Shown one piece after another: positions 1 to 7,285 of a stretch of DNA of 10,863 bases. Within the stretch, counting starts at the first letter, position 1, and each line of letters opens with the position of its first letter. A program made the translations under genes and the position numbers. The stretch comes from an uncultured Clostridia bacterium (GTDB lineage Bacteria > Bacillota > Clostridia > Oscillospirales > CAG-272): positions 1 through 10,863 of the forward strand of contig CAMOLD010000037.1 in assembly GCA_946618395.1 (NCBI GenBank), read 5' to 3'. The notes below the pieces were generated by a model. It had not been told where the DNA came from and did no database searches. It worked only from the letters and a program-made list of their open reading frames with translations.

Positions 1-2292
1 GGCGCAGAAACTCCCGCCAAAGCCGCAACGGCAGAATTTACCTACACCTTTGACGGCTGGACGAAGAAGGTAGGCGAAGAGTGGGTAAAAGTCAATCTCG
101 AAGAAGAAACCGTTATCAAAGATGTTGTCTACAAAGCCACCTACGCAAAAACTACCAATAGTTACACCGTGACCTGGGATCTTGGACATGGCGGTCTTAC
201 CGACACCACCACGGTTGCCTACAACGAAAACCCGGAGCCCAAGGATATTTACACGGTGACCTGGTATAGCGACGACGGGCAAACGAGACACACCTTTGCC
301 GGTTGGAAGAAGCTGGTAGAGGAAGAGTGGGTGAACGTCAACCTCGCGGACGAAACAGTTACCGGCGATGTGACCTATACGGCGCAATGGAACGATTACA
401 GCATTTACACCGTCACCTATGAATACGAGGGCGAAGAAATCGGAACCGAAAAGGTGAACGACGGCGCAGGACTTGCCGCAGTTCCCACGGCTCCCGACCT
501 CCCGGATGAGGACCACGAATGGACGCTCCGTTACTATGCAAACGGCGTAGCAATCAACACCGCCGATTACACCGTAACCGGCAACGTGACCATCACCCTG
601 GTTTATGAGACCTCGTTTGTCATTCGCGTGAAGAATGCTGATGGAAACTACGAGGAGCAAGCAGTAACCGTTGCCAACGGCGAGACGTTGACCGACCTCT
701 TGGAAGAGCTGGATGTTTCCGCTGACGAAACCCTCACGCCGCACATCTATCAAATCGGCGAGGACGGCAAGATCGTTCCTGCCGACCGGATGACCGGAAA
801 CGTGAACGGCCTGTCCGCGGACGGCGAGTATATCGTCATCTCCACGCCCGACTTTATGGATGCCGATGAGAATACGGAAGGCGGAGAACCCCTCTTTGCC
901 GAACTGATCACCGATGAAAGCGGCAACTGGAACGTTACGCTTTGGGATTCCTACACCCTGGGCGAGGACGGCAAGCTCCGCGGCAACACCACGGCGGAGA
1001 ACCCGAACGACTTTACCTTGACCATCGACACTACGGCTCCCGGATTTGACACCGCAAACAGCCTGACCGTTCAATACGGCGACGGCGCGAAGATGAAACT
1101 TTCGGGCGAATTGATGAAAGAAGTGCAAAAAGCCGGCAACGGCAAAATGCGCCTTTCCATCAAGCCGGTCATCGAGGAGAGAGAGTTTGACGGCAGCCAG
1201 TTCCCGTATGTCAAAGCTCCCGCAAAAGAAGTTTACGATCTGGAATTGCTGATCAAGATTTCGGATGAAAACCCCGACGGCGAGAAGATCGCCGACTTCC
1301 AGGGCGGCATGGCAATCACCATCCGGACCGAGAAGATCGAGGTTTTGGAAACCACCGATACCCAGCGCACCAACGCCTACATTCTGGAAAACGGCAAGGC
1401 TCTGGAAGATGACCTGCAAGCAGACGTCTCGCAAGACGCCGGCACCGTGACCTTCTATCCGCCGCACTTTACCGAAATTGCCATTGTCAATGAATATTAC
1501 TTTGCCTATGCGTTTGCGGGCACCATCACCGACGGAACCCTGAAAGCGGACGGCACCGTGCTCACCGCTGGCGGATTCGTTCCCGAGGGCGCTATCCTGA
1601 AAGCGCTGACCCCCGAGATTTCGGCGGCGGACAATCGGTTGAACAAGATTGATTCGATGAAGAACGGCGAAGAAGCACTGGTCATTGGCGCAGACTTTAC
1701 CATGCCTTCTTCCGATGTTACCATCACGATCAATACCAAGAGAAGATTGATCGTTCTGGTCAACGGCGTGGAATTCGGCGTTCCGGATAACCGCATTTTC
1801 GAGCTGACCATTCAACCCGACCAGGAGTTTGGCGTCATTCCCGACGGCGCCGCGTTCTACGGTAAGGTTGCACAGGCAGACGGCTCCGCGGTTTACAGCT
1901 TCGACATCACCGTTGGCGAGGAGGTTCCGCCCATTGAGTTCATCGTTGTGGAAAAACTGCCGGTGGACACCTACTACGTCAACAACGGCAGAATTGGCGA
2001 GAAGCTGGAAGACAAGGATTACGCACAGGCAGTCACCTCGGTTGAGGGCGTCTACCTTGTCACCGCGTTCGGCGGCAGAACCGACGGACCTTCCTTCCTG
2101 TGGCTCTGGATTTTGCTGATCATCCTGTTGATTGCCGCCATCATTGCGGTGCTCTATCTGATCATTCGCAAGAAGGGGCTTGGACCGAACCTCTTTACCA
2201 TCATCATTGTTGGTATTGTAACGGGATTCTTCATGGTTTGCTTTGGCGTTTACATGCTCTTCTCCGGAAAAGTATTCCGCAAAAAGCAATAA
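1..2292 (+). CDS. Large repeat-containing surface protein, C-terminal part (5' end outside window)
   Basis: The frame is open from base 1 to the TAA at 2290-2292, giving 763 residues; the true start lies upstream, and the in-frame GTG at 169 is an internal valine. Residues 1-60 and 98-142 carry InlB B-repeat (Listeria-Bacteroides, Flg_new-like) signatures: TF-x-GW, EEWV-x-VNL, Y-x-A-x-W/Y, YTVT. A later FTMPSSDVTI stretch (nt 1696-1725) is also typical of such repeats. The middle (about residues 200-500) is beta-rich and unrecognised. The C-terminus has two hydrophobic helices (about residues 699-722 and 731-754) joined by a short loop with RKKG, ending in FRKKQ. There is no LPXTG sortase motif. 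The bulk is therefore probably extracellular and held by a helical hairpin in the membrane. Role unknown; adhesion or cell-envelope interaction is only inference from the repeat family. A hairpin region follows the stop. Confidence 0.85.
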   Translation, partial: GAETPAKAATAEFTYTFDGWTKKVGEEWVKVNLEEETVIKDVVYKATYAKTTNSYTVTWDLGHGGLTDTTTVAYNENPEPKDIYTVTWYSDDGQTRHTFAGWKKLVEEEWVNVNLADETVTGDVTYTAQWNDYSIYTVTYEYEGEEIGTEKVNDGAGLAAVPTAPDLPDEDHEWTLRYYANGVAINTADYTVTGNVTITLVYETSFVIRVKNADGNYEEQAVTVANGETLTDLLEELDVSADETLTPHIYQIGEDGKIVPADRMTGNVNGLSADGEYIVISTPDFMDADENTEGGEPLFAELITDESGNWNVTLWDSYTLGEDGKLRGNTTAENPNDFTLTIDTTAPGFDTANSLTVQYGDGAKMKLSGELMKEVQKAGNGKMRLSIKPVIEEREFDGSQFPYVKAPAKEVYDLELLIKISDENPDGEKIADFQGGMAITIRTEKIEVLETTDTQRTNAYILENGKALEDDLQADVSQDAGTVTFYPPHFTEIAIVNEYYFAYAFAGTITDGTLKADGTVLTAGGFVPEGAILKALTPEISAADNRLNKIDSMKNGEEALVIGADFTMPSSDVTITINTKRRLIVLVNGVEFGVPDNRIFELTIQPDQEFGVIPDGAAFYGKVAQADGSAVYSFDITVGEEVPPIEFIVVEKLPVDTYYVNNGRIGEKLEDKDYAQAVTSVEGVYLVTAFGGRTDGPSFLWLWILLIILLIAAIIAVLYLIIRKKGLGPNLFTIIIVGIVTGFFMVCFGVYMLFSGKVFRKKQ
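46..426 (+). repeat. Two copies of an InlB-like protein repeat, period about 246 bases (82 residues)
   Basis: The TF-x-GW motif at base 46 recurs at base 292. Across the next 33 residues 20 are identical, including EEWV, VNL, ETV and DV-x-Y. The first copy is likely cut by the window start, so more copies may lie upstream. The repeat is clear in protein and diverged in DNA, so the duplication is not recent. Confidence 0.75.
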
Positions 2293-2303
2293 ACCAAAAT
2301 AAT

Positions 2304-2376
2304 CCCCCAAAAAAGTAATCCGCCGCCTTTGCGCGGCAATCGGGGAACCCGAACCCGGGTTCCCCGATTTTGGGGG
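2304..2376 (+). terminator. Branched hairpin region after the surface protein gene, probable terminator
   Basis: Bases 2338-2350 pair with 2357-2369 (13 perfect base pairs, 6-base loop) and run into TTTT and then a G-run, so the U-tract is short. A small hairpin (2322-2326 with 2333-2337) sits just upstream. An outer stem of five C plus four A (2304-2312) can pair with four T plus five G (2368-2376), enclosing both hairpins; it shares two T with the large hairpin. Termination is the simplest role. The weak U-tract leaves open an mRNA-stabilising or regulatory structure upstream of the next gene. Confidence 0.5.
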
Positions 2377-2407
2377 TGCCCGAAAAGAAAGGGAGAACTT
2401 CTTTTTT

Positions 2408-3148
2408 ATGATTTATTCCGAGGATTTGCAAGTCCGCTGGCACGAGACCGACCTGAACCGCACCGTTCGGCCCTCGGCGCTTCTTGCCATCATGCAGGAA
2501 ACGGCAAACCACCAGCTGCGCGCCGCCAATATGGATTTGGACCGTTTGCGCGACGAGCAGGGGGTAGGGTTTATCCTTTCCCGCGTCGCGGCAAAAATCG
2601 CGGCGCCGCTGTGCGCCTACCAAAATGTGACCGCCCAAACCTGGGTTTGTTTGAGCCACGGGTTCAATTTTGAGCGCTGTTTTCGCGTTCTGCGGGAGGG
2701 AAAACCGGTTGCCGAAAGCTGGTCCTCCTGGGCTCTTCTCTCGCTGGAGGATCGTCGCCTGTTGAAGGTGGACGAGCTGGAATTTCCGGTCACGCCGGAG
2801 GAAAAACTGCACCTGGGGGCAATCCCCTGCCGCGTTGTTACGCCGCCGCTTGCGGAAATGGAGCTTGTCGGCCGCCGCGCCATCCGGTATTCCGACCTGG
2901 ATTACAACGGCCACATGAACAACACCAAATACCCGGATATGCTGGCCGATTTTTTGCCCGCGCCAACCTCGGTTTGGGTCAACGGGTTTTCCATCTCCTT
3001 TTTGCAGGAGGCCAAATACGGCGGCGAACTTTCCATTTATCGCGCGCCCTTTACCCCCGAAAAAGGGGATTCCGGCTTTTTCTTTTGCGCAGTGGACGAA
3101 GGGGGAAACACCTGCCTGAAGGCACTGCTCACCGTCTTGCCCGTATAA
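2408..3148 (+). CDS. Acyl-ACP thioesterase (FatA/FatB-like double hotdog)
   Basis: The 246-residue protein matches the bacterial acyl-ACP thioesterase family (PF01643 type), which releases fatty acids from acyl carrier protein in the cytoplasm. The N-terminal hotdog (about 1-125) has the usual opening VRWHETDLN at 9-17, followed by a QETA motif at 30-33. The C-terminal hotdog (about 150-246) has the diagnostic segment YSDLDYNGHMNNTKY at 161-175, with D163, D165, N167 and H169. Length is typical. The ATG start has AGGGAG at 2390-2395, a slightly long 12-base spacing. The substrate chain length cannot be told from sequence. It sits alone between two terminators, and it overlaps a terminator stem at its own stop. 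plsY, which also uses acyl groups, lies 7 kb away in a different operon, so a functional link is only suggestive. Confidence 0.88.
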   Translation: MIYSEDLQVRWHETDLNRTVRPSALLAIMQETANHQLRAANMDLDRLRDEQGVGFILSRVAAKIAAPLCAYQNVTAQTWVCLSHGFNFERCFRVLREGKPVAESWSSWALLSLEDRRLLKVDELEFPVTPEEKLHLGAIPCRVVTPPLAEMELVGRRAIRYSDLDYNGHMNNTKYPDMLADFLPAPTSVWVNGFSISFLQEAKYGGELSIYRAPFTPEKGDSGFFFCAVDEGGNTCLKALLTVLPV

Positions 3149-3176
3149 AACCATCACCTCGGGCAAGCGATTTTTT
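3136..3176 (+). terminator. Rho-independent terminator enclosing the thioesterase stop codon
   Basis: Eight perfect base pairs (3136-3143 with 3160-3167) are followed by CGA and six T (3171-3176). The 5' arm is made from the last codons of the thioesterase gene and its TAA (3146-3148) lies in the 16-base loop. A terminating ribosome would cover the 5' arm. Confidence 0.65.
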
Positions 3177-3223
3177 ACCGGCTTTCCGCCCGTTTTGCGG
3201 AAATAGAATGTGAGGACCTTTTT

Positions 3224-3976
3224 ATGCGTATTCTTGCCATTGGAGACGTTGTCGGCGACCGTGCCGTGACCTATCTGGAAGAGCACCTCGGGCGCGTCAG
3301 AAGCGAGCAAAGCATTGATTTTGTGGTTGCCAACGCCGAGAACGCCGCCGAGATTCGCGGATTGAATGCCAAGCAGGCAGCCCGCCTTTTTTCCGCCGAA
3401 GTGGACGCCATTACGCTGGGGAACCATGCGTTTGGCCAGCGCGATCTTTACCAGGTTTTGGAGGACGACCGCCGCATCATCCGCCCGGCAAACTTTCCGC
3501 CGCAAACCCCCGGTATGGGCTATACGCTCTTGCCGTTTGACGGCGGCAAGATTTTGATTATGAACGTTTGCGGCCGCGCGTTTATGGAAGCGTATGGCGA
3601 TCCGTTTGCGGCTGTGGAGAATATTTTGCGGCGCGAGGCAGGGAACTACCAGTTTTCTTTGTTGGACGTTCATGCCGAGGCGACCAGCGAAAAACTTGCC
3701 CTTGCCCGGCGGTTTGACGGTAGAATCGACGTCATTTTCGGAACGCACACCCATGTTCCCACCGCCGATGAGCAACTGCTCCCCAGGGGAACCGCCTACC
3801 AAACCGACCTTGGCATGTCCGGGCCGGTGGACGGCGTTCTGGGCGTTACCACCGAGGCGGTGTTGGAGCGCTTTACCTCGCTCATGCCCACCCGGTTTGT
3901 CACGGCAACAGGAAAAATCCAGGTCAACGCCACCGTTTTTGAAAAAGGCGTTGTTCCCAAAAGAATCGTTTTTTAA
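3224..3976 (+). CDS. ymdB: YmdB-family metallophosphoesterase (TIGR00282 type)
   Basis: The 250-residue protein is of usual length for the YmdB family, dinuclear metal phosphodiesterases active on cyclic nucleotides such as 2',3'-cAMP in Bacillus and linked there to motility and biofilm choice. All expected metal ligands are visible: D8 in the GDVVG motif, E39-N40 in NAEN, N67-H68 in GNH, H150 in DVHAEATSEK, and H175 and H177 in GTHTH, with TDLGMSGP at 194-201. The residues after GNH are AF, where many homologues have TW; this is a mild variation. The ATG start has GAGGA at 3212-3216, 7 bases away. In Bacillus the gene directly follows rny; here it points the other way, with fumC between. It ends at a strong bidirectional terminator. 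Family assignment is firm; the physiological substrate is not known. Confidence 0.92.
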   Translation: MRILAIGDVVGDRAVTYLEEHLGRVRSEQSIDFVVANAENAAEIRGLNAKQAARLFSAEVDAITLGNHAFGQRDLYQVLEDDRRIIRPANFPPQTPGMGYTLLPFDGGKILIMNVCGRAFMEAYGDPFAAVENILRREAGNYQFSLLDVHAEATSEKLALARRFDGRIDVIFGTHTHVPTADEQLLPRGTAYQTDLGMSGPVDGVLGVTTEAVLERFTSLMPTRFVTATGKIQVNATVFEKGVVPKRIVF

Positions 3977-3987
3977 TGAAAAAACAA

Positions 3988-4034
3988 AAAAGACCGAACG
4001 CGGTTTTTCACCGGTTCGGTCTTTTCTTTTTTTT
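3988..4034. terminator. Bidirectional terminator between ymdB and fumC
   Basis: Bases 3988-3999 pair perfectly with 4014-4025 (12 base pairs), and three more pairs are possible near the loop with one bulge. On the plus strand the stem runs into T4-C-T8; on the minus strand the A-rich flank at 3979-3990 reads as T-rich. The convergent genes on both sides make use in both directions very likely. Confidence 0.9.
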
Positions 4035-4067
4035 ACAAACCCAAAATGATGATTGAATAGAAAAGGG

Positions 4068-5432
4068 TCAAATCATTTTTTGGGGGTCGGTCAGGTCGTC
4101 AAATTCCTCGGCGGTCAAATAGCCGGATTTGAGCGCCTCTTCGCGCAGGGTGGTGCCCTTTTCGTGCGCGGTTTTGGCAATCTCGGCGGCTTTGTCGTAG
4201 CCGATTTTTGGGGAGAGCGCGGTCACCAGCATCAGCGAGCGGTTCAGGTGCTCCGCCATGACCTCGCGGTTTGCCTGCAAGCCCGCAAGACAGCGCGCGG
4301 TAAAGGAGAAAACGGCGTCAGCAAGCAGATTTGCCGATTGGAGACAGTTATACGCCAACAGGGGCAGGTAAACGTTGAGTTGGAAATTCCCCTGCGAGGC
4401 GGCAAACCCGACGGCGGTATCATTGCCCATGACCTGCAAAGCCACCATGGAGAGCGCTTCGCATTGGGTGGGGTTGACCTTGCCGGGCATGATGGAAGAG
4501 CCGGGCTCGTTTGCGGGAATGGTAATTTCCCCAAGTCCGCAGCGCGGGCCGGAGGCAAGCCAGCGGATGTCGTTGGCAATTTTTAATAGATCGGCGGCAA
4601 GCGTTTTGAGCGCGCCGTGCGCAAAGGCAACGTCATCGCGCGCGGAGAGGGCGCGGAACTTGTTGGGCGAGGAGCGGAAGGGAATTCCGGTTTCCTCCGC
4701 CAGCTCTTTGGCAACCGCCTCGCCAAATCCTTTGGGGCAGTTGAGCCCGGTGCCAACGGCGGTTCCGCCAATGGCAAGGTCGCAAAGCCCTTCCGCCGCC
4801 TGCCGCACGGCTTTGAGCGAGCGCTTGACCATAGACTTCCAGCCGCCAATCTCCTGCGAGAAGGCGAGCGGAACGGCGTCCTGCAAATGGGTGCGGCCAA
4901 TGGTGACAATCCCTTCATTTTCCAGCTCCAGGCGTTCCAGCGTCTTCATCATTTCGCCCAGCGCGGGTTCCAGCTTTTCCCGAATGACGCGCGCAAAGGC
5001 AAGGTGCAGGGCGGTGGGAAAAACGTCGTTGGAGCTTTGCGAGCGGTTGACATGATCGTTGGGGTGGAGCAGTTTTTCGCCGGCGAGCATATTGCCGCTG
5101 TTGGCAATTACCTCGTTCAGGTTCATGTTGGTTTGCGTTCCGCTGCCGGTCTGCCAGACCGAAAGCGGGAATTCGCCCTCAAAGTTGCCGGCAATGATCG
5201 AGTTGCAAACGCGGACGATCAAATCCCGGCGTTCTTCCTCCAAAACGCCCATGGAGCAGTTGACGCGCGCGCAAACTTTTTTGATCAGGGCGAGCGCGGA
5301 AATGATCTCTTTGGGCATTTTCTCTTCCCCAATGGGAAAATTCTCCAAGCTCCGTTGCGTTTGGGCGCCCCAAAGGCGACCGGCGGGAACGCGGACTTCT
5401 CCCAGGCTGTCTTTTTCCATTCTGTAGTCCAT
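4068..5432 (-). CDS. fumC: Class II fumarate hydratase
   Basis: This 454-residue enzyme interconverts fumarate and L-malate without an iron-sulfur cluster. Family signatures in order are: SGTQTNMN (98-105), HPNDHVNRSQSSND (123-136), GRTHLQDA with the H182 region (179-186), GGTAVGTGLN (222-231) and GSSIMPGKVNPTQCEAL (311-327), whose serine loop and K318/N320 are catalytic or substrate-binding in FumC. PTQCEA after the loop separates fumarase from aspartase, which has a different sequence there. I chose the ATG at 5432 because GAGG (5441-5444) lies 8 bases upstream; a TTG one codon earlier (5435) is only 5 bases away. No convincing promoter lies between rny and fumC, so some transcription may come through the terminator-like hairpin from rny. 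In a gut-type anaerobe it would serve a partial or reductive citric acid cycle, but no neighbour here shows which. Confidence 0.95.
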   Translation of the reverse strand: MDYRMEKDSLGEVRVPAGRLWGAQTQRSLENFPIGEEKMPKEIISALALIKKVCARVNCSMGVLEEERRDLIVRVCNSIIAGNFEGEFPLSVWQTGSGTQTNMNLNEVIANSGNMLAGEKLLHPNDHVNRSQSSNDVFPTALHLAFARVIREKLEPALGEMMKTLERLELENEGIVTIGRTHLQDAVPLAFSQEIGGWKSMVKRSLKAVRQAAEGLCDLAIGGTAVGTGLNCPKGFGEAVAKELAEETGIPFRSSPNKFRALSARDDVAFAHGALKTLAADLLKIANDIRWLASGPRCGLGEITIPANEPGSSIMPGKVNPTQCEALSMVALQVMGNDTAVGFAASQGNFQLNVYLPLLAYNCLQSANLLADAVFSFTARCLAGLQANREVMAEHLNRSLMLVTALSPKIGYDKAAEIAKTAHEKGTTLREEALKSGYLTAEEFDDLTDPQKMI

Positions 5433-5450
5433 CAAACAATCCTCTTTTTT

Positions 5451-5504
5451 TCAAAAAATAGGAAACCGAGGGGGGACCAATCGATTCCCGAAAGGTCCCC
5501 CTCG
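5451..5504 (-). terminator. Hairpin between rny and fumC, probable terminator
   Basis: Bases 5468-5478 pair with 5494-5504 (GC-rich stem of about 11 pairs with one bulged G, 15-base loop). On the minus strand the stem is followed by a T-rich stretch, but the T6 run starts about 8 bases after the stem, so termination may be incomplete. That would let rny transcripts reach fumC. Confidence 0.55.
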
Positions 5505-5517
5505 CCGTGATTTTTGC

Positions 5518-7059
5518 TTATTTTGCGTAATCCACCGCGCGGGTCTCGCGGATGAGATTGATTTTGATTTGACCGGGGTAGTGCATTTCGTCCTCGATCT
5601 TCTTTGCCATGTCGCGCGCGATCAGCTTCATGTCGGTGTCCGAAACCTGGTCGGGCTTGACCATCACGCGCACTTCGCGGCCTGCCTGAATGGCGTAGGC
5701 TTTGTCCACGCCGTCAAAGCCGGTGGCAATTTCCTCCAACTTTTCAAGCCGCTTGATATAGTTTTCCATATCCTCGCGGCGCGCGCCGGGACGGGCAGCC
5801 GAAATGGCGTCCGCCGCCTGCACCAGGACGGCAACAATGGTTTGCGGGTCCACGTCGCCGTGGTGCGCCTCGATGGCGTGAATGACGGCGGGGGATTCCT
5901 TGTATTTCTTTGCGGCGTTGACGCCGAGTTCCACGTGCGAACCCTCCACATCCTGCGGGAAGGCTTTGCCAATATCGTGGAGCAAGCCGGCGCGCCGTGC
6001 GGTTGCCGCGTCCACGCCCAGCTCATCCGCCATCATGCCGGCAAGCCAGGAAACCTCAATGGAGTGTTGCAAAACGTTTTGCCCGTAGCTGGTGCGGTAA
6101 CGAAGACGACCGAGCAGGCGGACAAGATCGGGGTGAATGCCGTGAACGTTGGTTTCAAAGGTGGCGCGTTCGCCCGCCTGTTTGATCACGGCGTCAACCT
6201 CGCGCTTTGCTTTTTCCACCATTTCCTCAATGCGGGCGGGGTGAATGCGGCCGTCGGAAATCAATTTTTCCAGGGCGATGCGCGCAACCTCGCGGCGGAC
6301 GGGGTCAAAGCCCGAAATGGTAATGGCTTCGGGCGTGTCGTCAATAATCAGCTCCACGCCGGTCAGGGTTTCCAGCTTTTGAATGTTGCGGCCCTCGCGG
6401 CCGATGATGCGGCCCTTCATTTCCTCACTGGGCAGGGCAACAACCGAAATGGCGGATTCCGAAACATGGTCGGCGGCGCAACGTTGAATGGCGAGCGAAA
6501 GAATGTTGCGCGCCTTGTTGTCGGCTTCCTCCTTGTATTCGGCTTCCAGATCGGCAAGTTTTTGCGCCATCTCGTGGCGCGCGTCGGTTTCCACCTTGGC
6601 AATCAGTTCGCTTTTTGCCTGCTCGGCGGAATACCCGGCAATTTCTTCCAGGCGTTTCAGGTGTTGCGCCAGGACTTCCGAAACGTGCTCTTTGAGCGCG
6701 TCGGCATCTTTGAGTTTTGTTTCCAGCAGTTCGCTTTTTTGTTCCAGCACCTCGGTTTTGTGATCGAGGTTTTCCTCCTTTTGGATCAGGCGGCGCTCGG
6801 TGCGCGAAATCTCACCGCGGCGTTCTTTGAGGTCGCGCTCGGTTTCATTGCGAACGCGCAGGGCTTCCTCTTTTGCTTCCAAAAGGAGATCTTTTTTCTT
6901 TGTTTCGGCTTCTTTTCGGGATTCTTCCAAAATGCGCTTCGCTTCTTTTTCAGCAGAGCCGATTTTGGCTTCGCTGATCATTCGGCGCACGAGGAACCCG
7001 ATCAGAGCGCCAACCATCAGCGAGCAAACGCCAATGATGATAGCAACCCACGGTTTCAT
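5518..7059 (-). CDS. rny: Ribonuclease Y
   Basis: This 513-residue membrane-anchored endoribonuclease starts bulk mRNA decay in many Bacillota. The order of parts is typical: one N-terminal membrane helix (about 5-24), a long charged coiled coil (about 30-185), a KH RNA-binding domain with GRIIGREGRN (217-226), and an HD catalytic domain with H332, H361-D362 in GLLHDIGKA, H399-H400 in AHHGD and D417. Length is normal and no key residue is missing. The ATG has a near-perfect AAGGAGGT (7067-7074), 7 bases away. It has its own strong promoter about 90 bases upstream. ymdB, its usual neighbour, is 1.5 kb away on the other strand. Confidence 0.97.
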   Translation of the reverse strand: MKPWVAIIIGVCSLMVGALIGFLVRRMISEAKIGSAEKEAKRILEESRKEAETKKKDLLLEAKEEALRVRNETERDLKERRGEISRTERRLIQKEENLDHKTEVLEQKSELLETKLKDADALKEHVSEVLAQHLKRLEEIAGYSAEQAKSELIAKVETDARHEMAQKLADLEAEYKEEADNKARNILSLAIQRCAADHVSESAISVVALPSEEMKGRIIGREGRNIQKLETLTGVELIIDDTPEAITISGFDPVRREVARIALEKLISDGRIHPARIEEMVEKAKREVDAVIKQAGERATFETNVHGIHPDLVRLLGRLRYRTSYGQNVLQHSIEVSWLAGMMADELGVDAATARRAGLLHDIGKAFPQDVEGSHVELGVNAAKKYKESPAVIHAIEAHHGDVDPQTIVAVLVQAADAISAARPGARREDMENYIKRLEKLEEIATGFDGVDKAYAIQAGREVRVMVKPDQVSDTDMKLIARDMAKKIEDEMHYPGQIKINLIRETRAVDYAK

Positions 7060-7148
7060 CGAAAAAACCTCCTTGATGTAATATTTTGCTGATATTTATA
7101 GTCTTTTACCGCGTTTTTCCTGGCAGAAGACATATCATGCTAAACTAT

Positions 7149-7177
7149 ATTATACTATATTATTTATCTAATGTCAA
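7149..7177 (-). promoter_or_regulatory. Consensus sigma-A promoter of rny
   Basis: Reading the minus strand, TTGACA (7172-7177) and TATAAT (7149-7154) are both perfect, with exactly 17 bases between them in an AT-rich spacer. Transcription should start near 7142, giving an rny leader of about 80 bases that ends in a strong ribosome binding site. Confidence 0.92.
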
Positions 7178-7185
7178 TACCGCCC

Positions 7186-7209
7186 CGGCACTTTTTGCCA
7201 AAAGTGCCG
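7186..7209. other. 10-base-pair hairpin just upstream of the rny promoter
   Basis: Bases 7186-7195 pair perfectly with 7200-7209 around the loop TGCC. There is no T-run on either side, so it is not a standard terminator. Its end is 8 bases from the -35 box of rny, a place where a palindrome could be a protein-binding site. The sequence GGCACTTTTTGCC is echoed inverted at 7218-7237, so alternative folding with the next terminator is possible. Confidence 0.5.
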
Positions 7210-7223
7210 TGAAATTTGGCAAA

Positions 7224-7267
7224 AGCAAAAAAGTGCCCCGTCTTCCAAAACGGGTGGAAAACGGGGC
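7224..7267 (-). terminator. Rho-independent terminator after the E-x-Q protein gene
   Basis: On the minus strand a GCCCCGT stem (7235-7241 with 7261-7267, 7 pairs), extended inward by TTCC/GGAA (7243-7246 with 7256-7259), is followed within two bases by a T6 run (7226-7232 region). It lies about 20 bases beyond the stop at 7286, as expected, and insulates the rny promoter from upstream reading. Confidence 0.8.
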
Positions 7268-7285
7268 AAATTGAAATTTTCGGGG

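Noticed and set aside
3183..3203. 7-bp hairpin in the ymdB leader with a TAGAAT box at 3204-3209
   Set aside because: No matching -35 box at the right distance and no U-tract; too weak to list as promoter or terminator.
2231..3802. 523-codon open frame on the minus strand across the thioesterase and ymdB genes
   Set aside because: Both plus-strand genes have complete family motifs; the antisense frame has low-complexity, basic, glycine-rich sequence with no recognisable domain, as expected of a shadow in GC-rich DNA.
4043..4079. 8-bp AT-rich stem around the fumC stop codon
   Set aside because: Nearly all A-T pairs with a 21-base loop; the adjacent bidirectional terminator explains the region better.
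4617..5510. Long plus-strand open frame antisense to fumC
   Set aside because: No ribosome site, no family motif, and fumC covers it fully.
5569..7092. 507-codon open frame on the plus strand antisense to rny
   Set aside because: It mirrors rny codon by codon; its product is rich in phenylalanine, valine and glycine repeats without known motifs, and rny is unmistakable.
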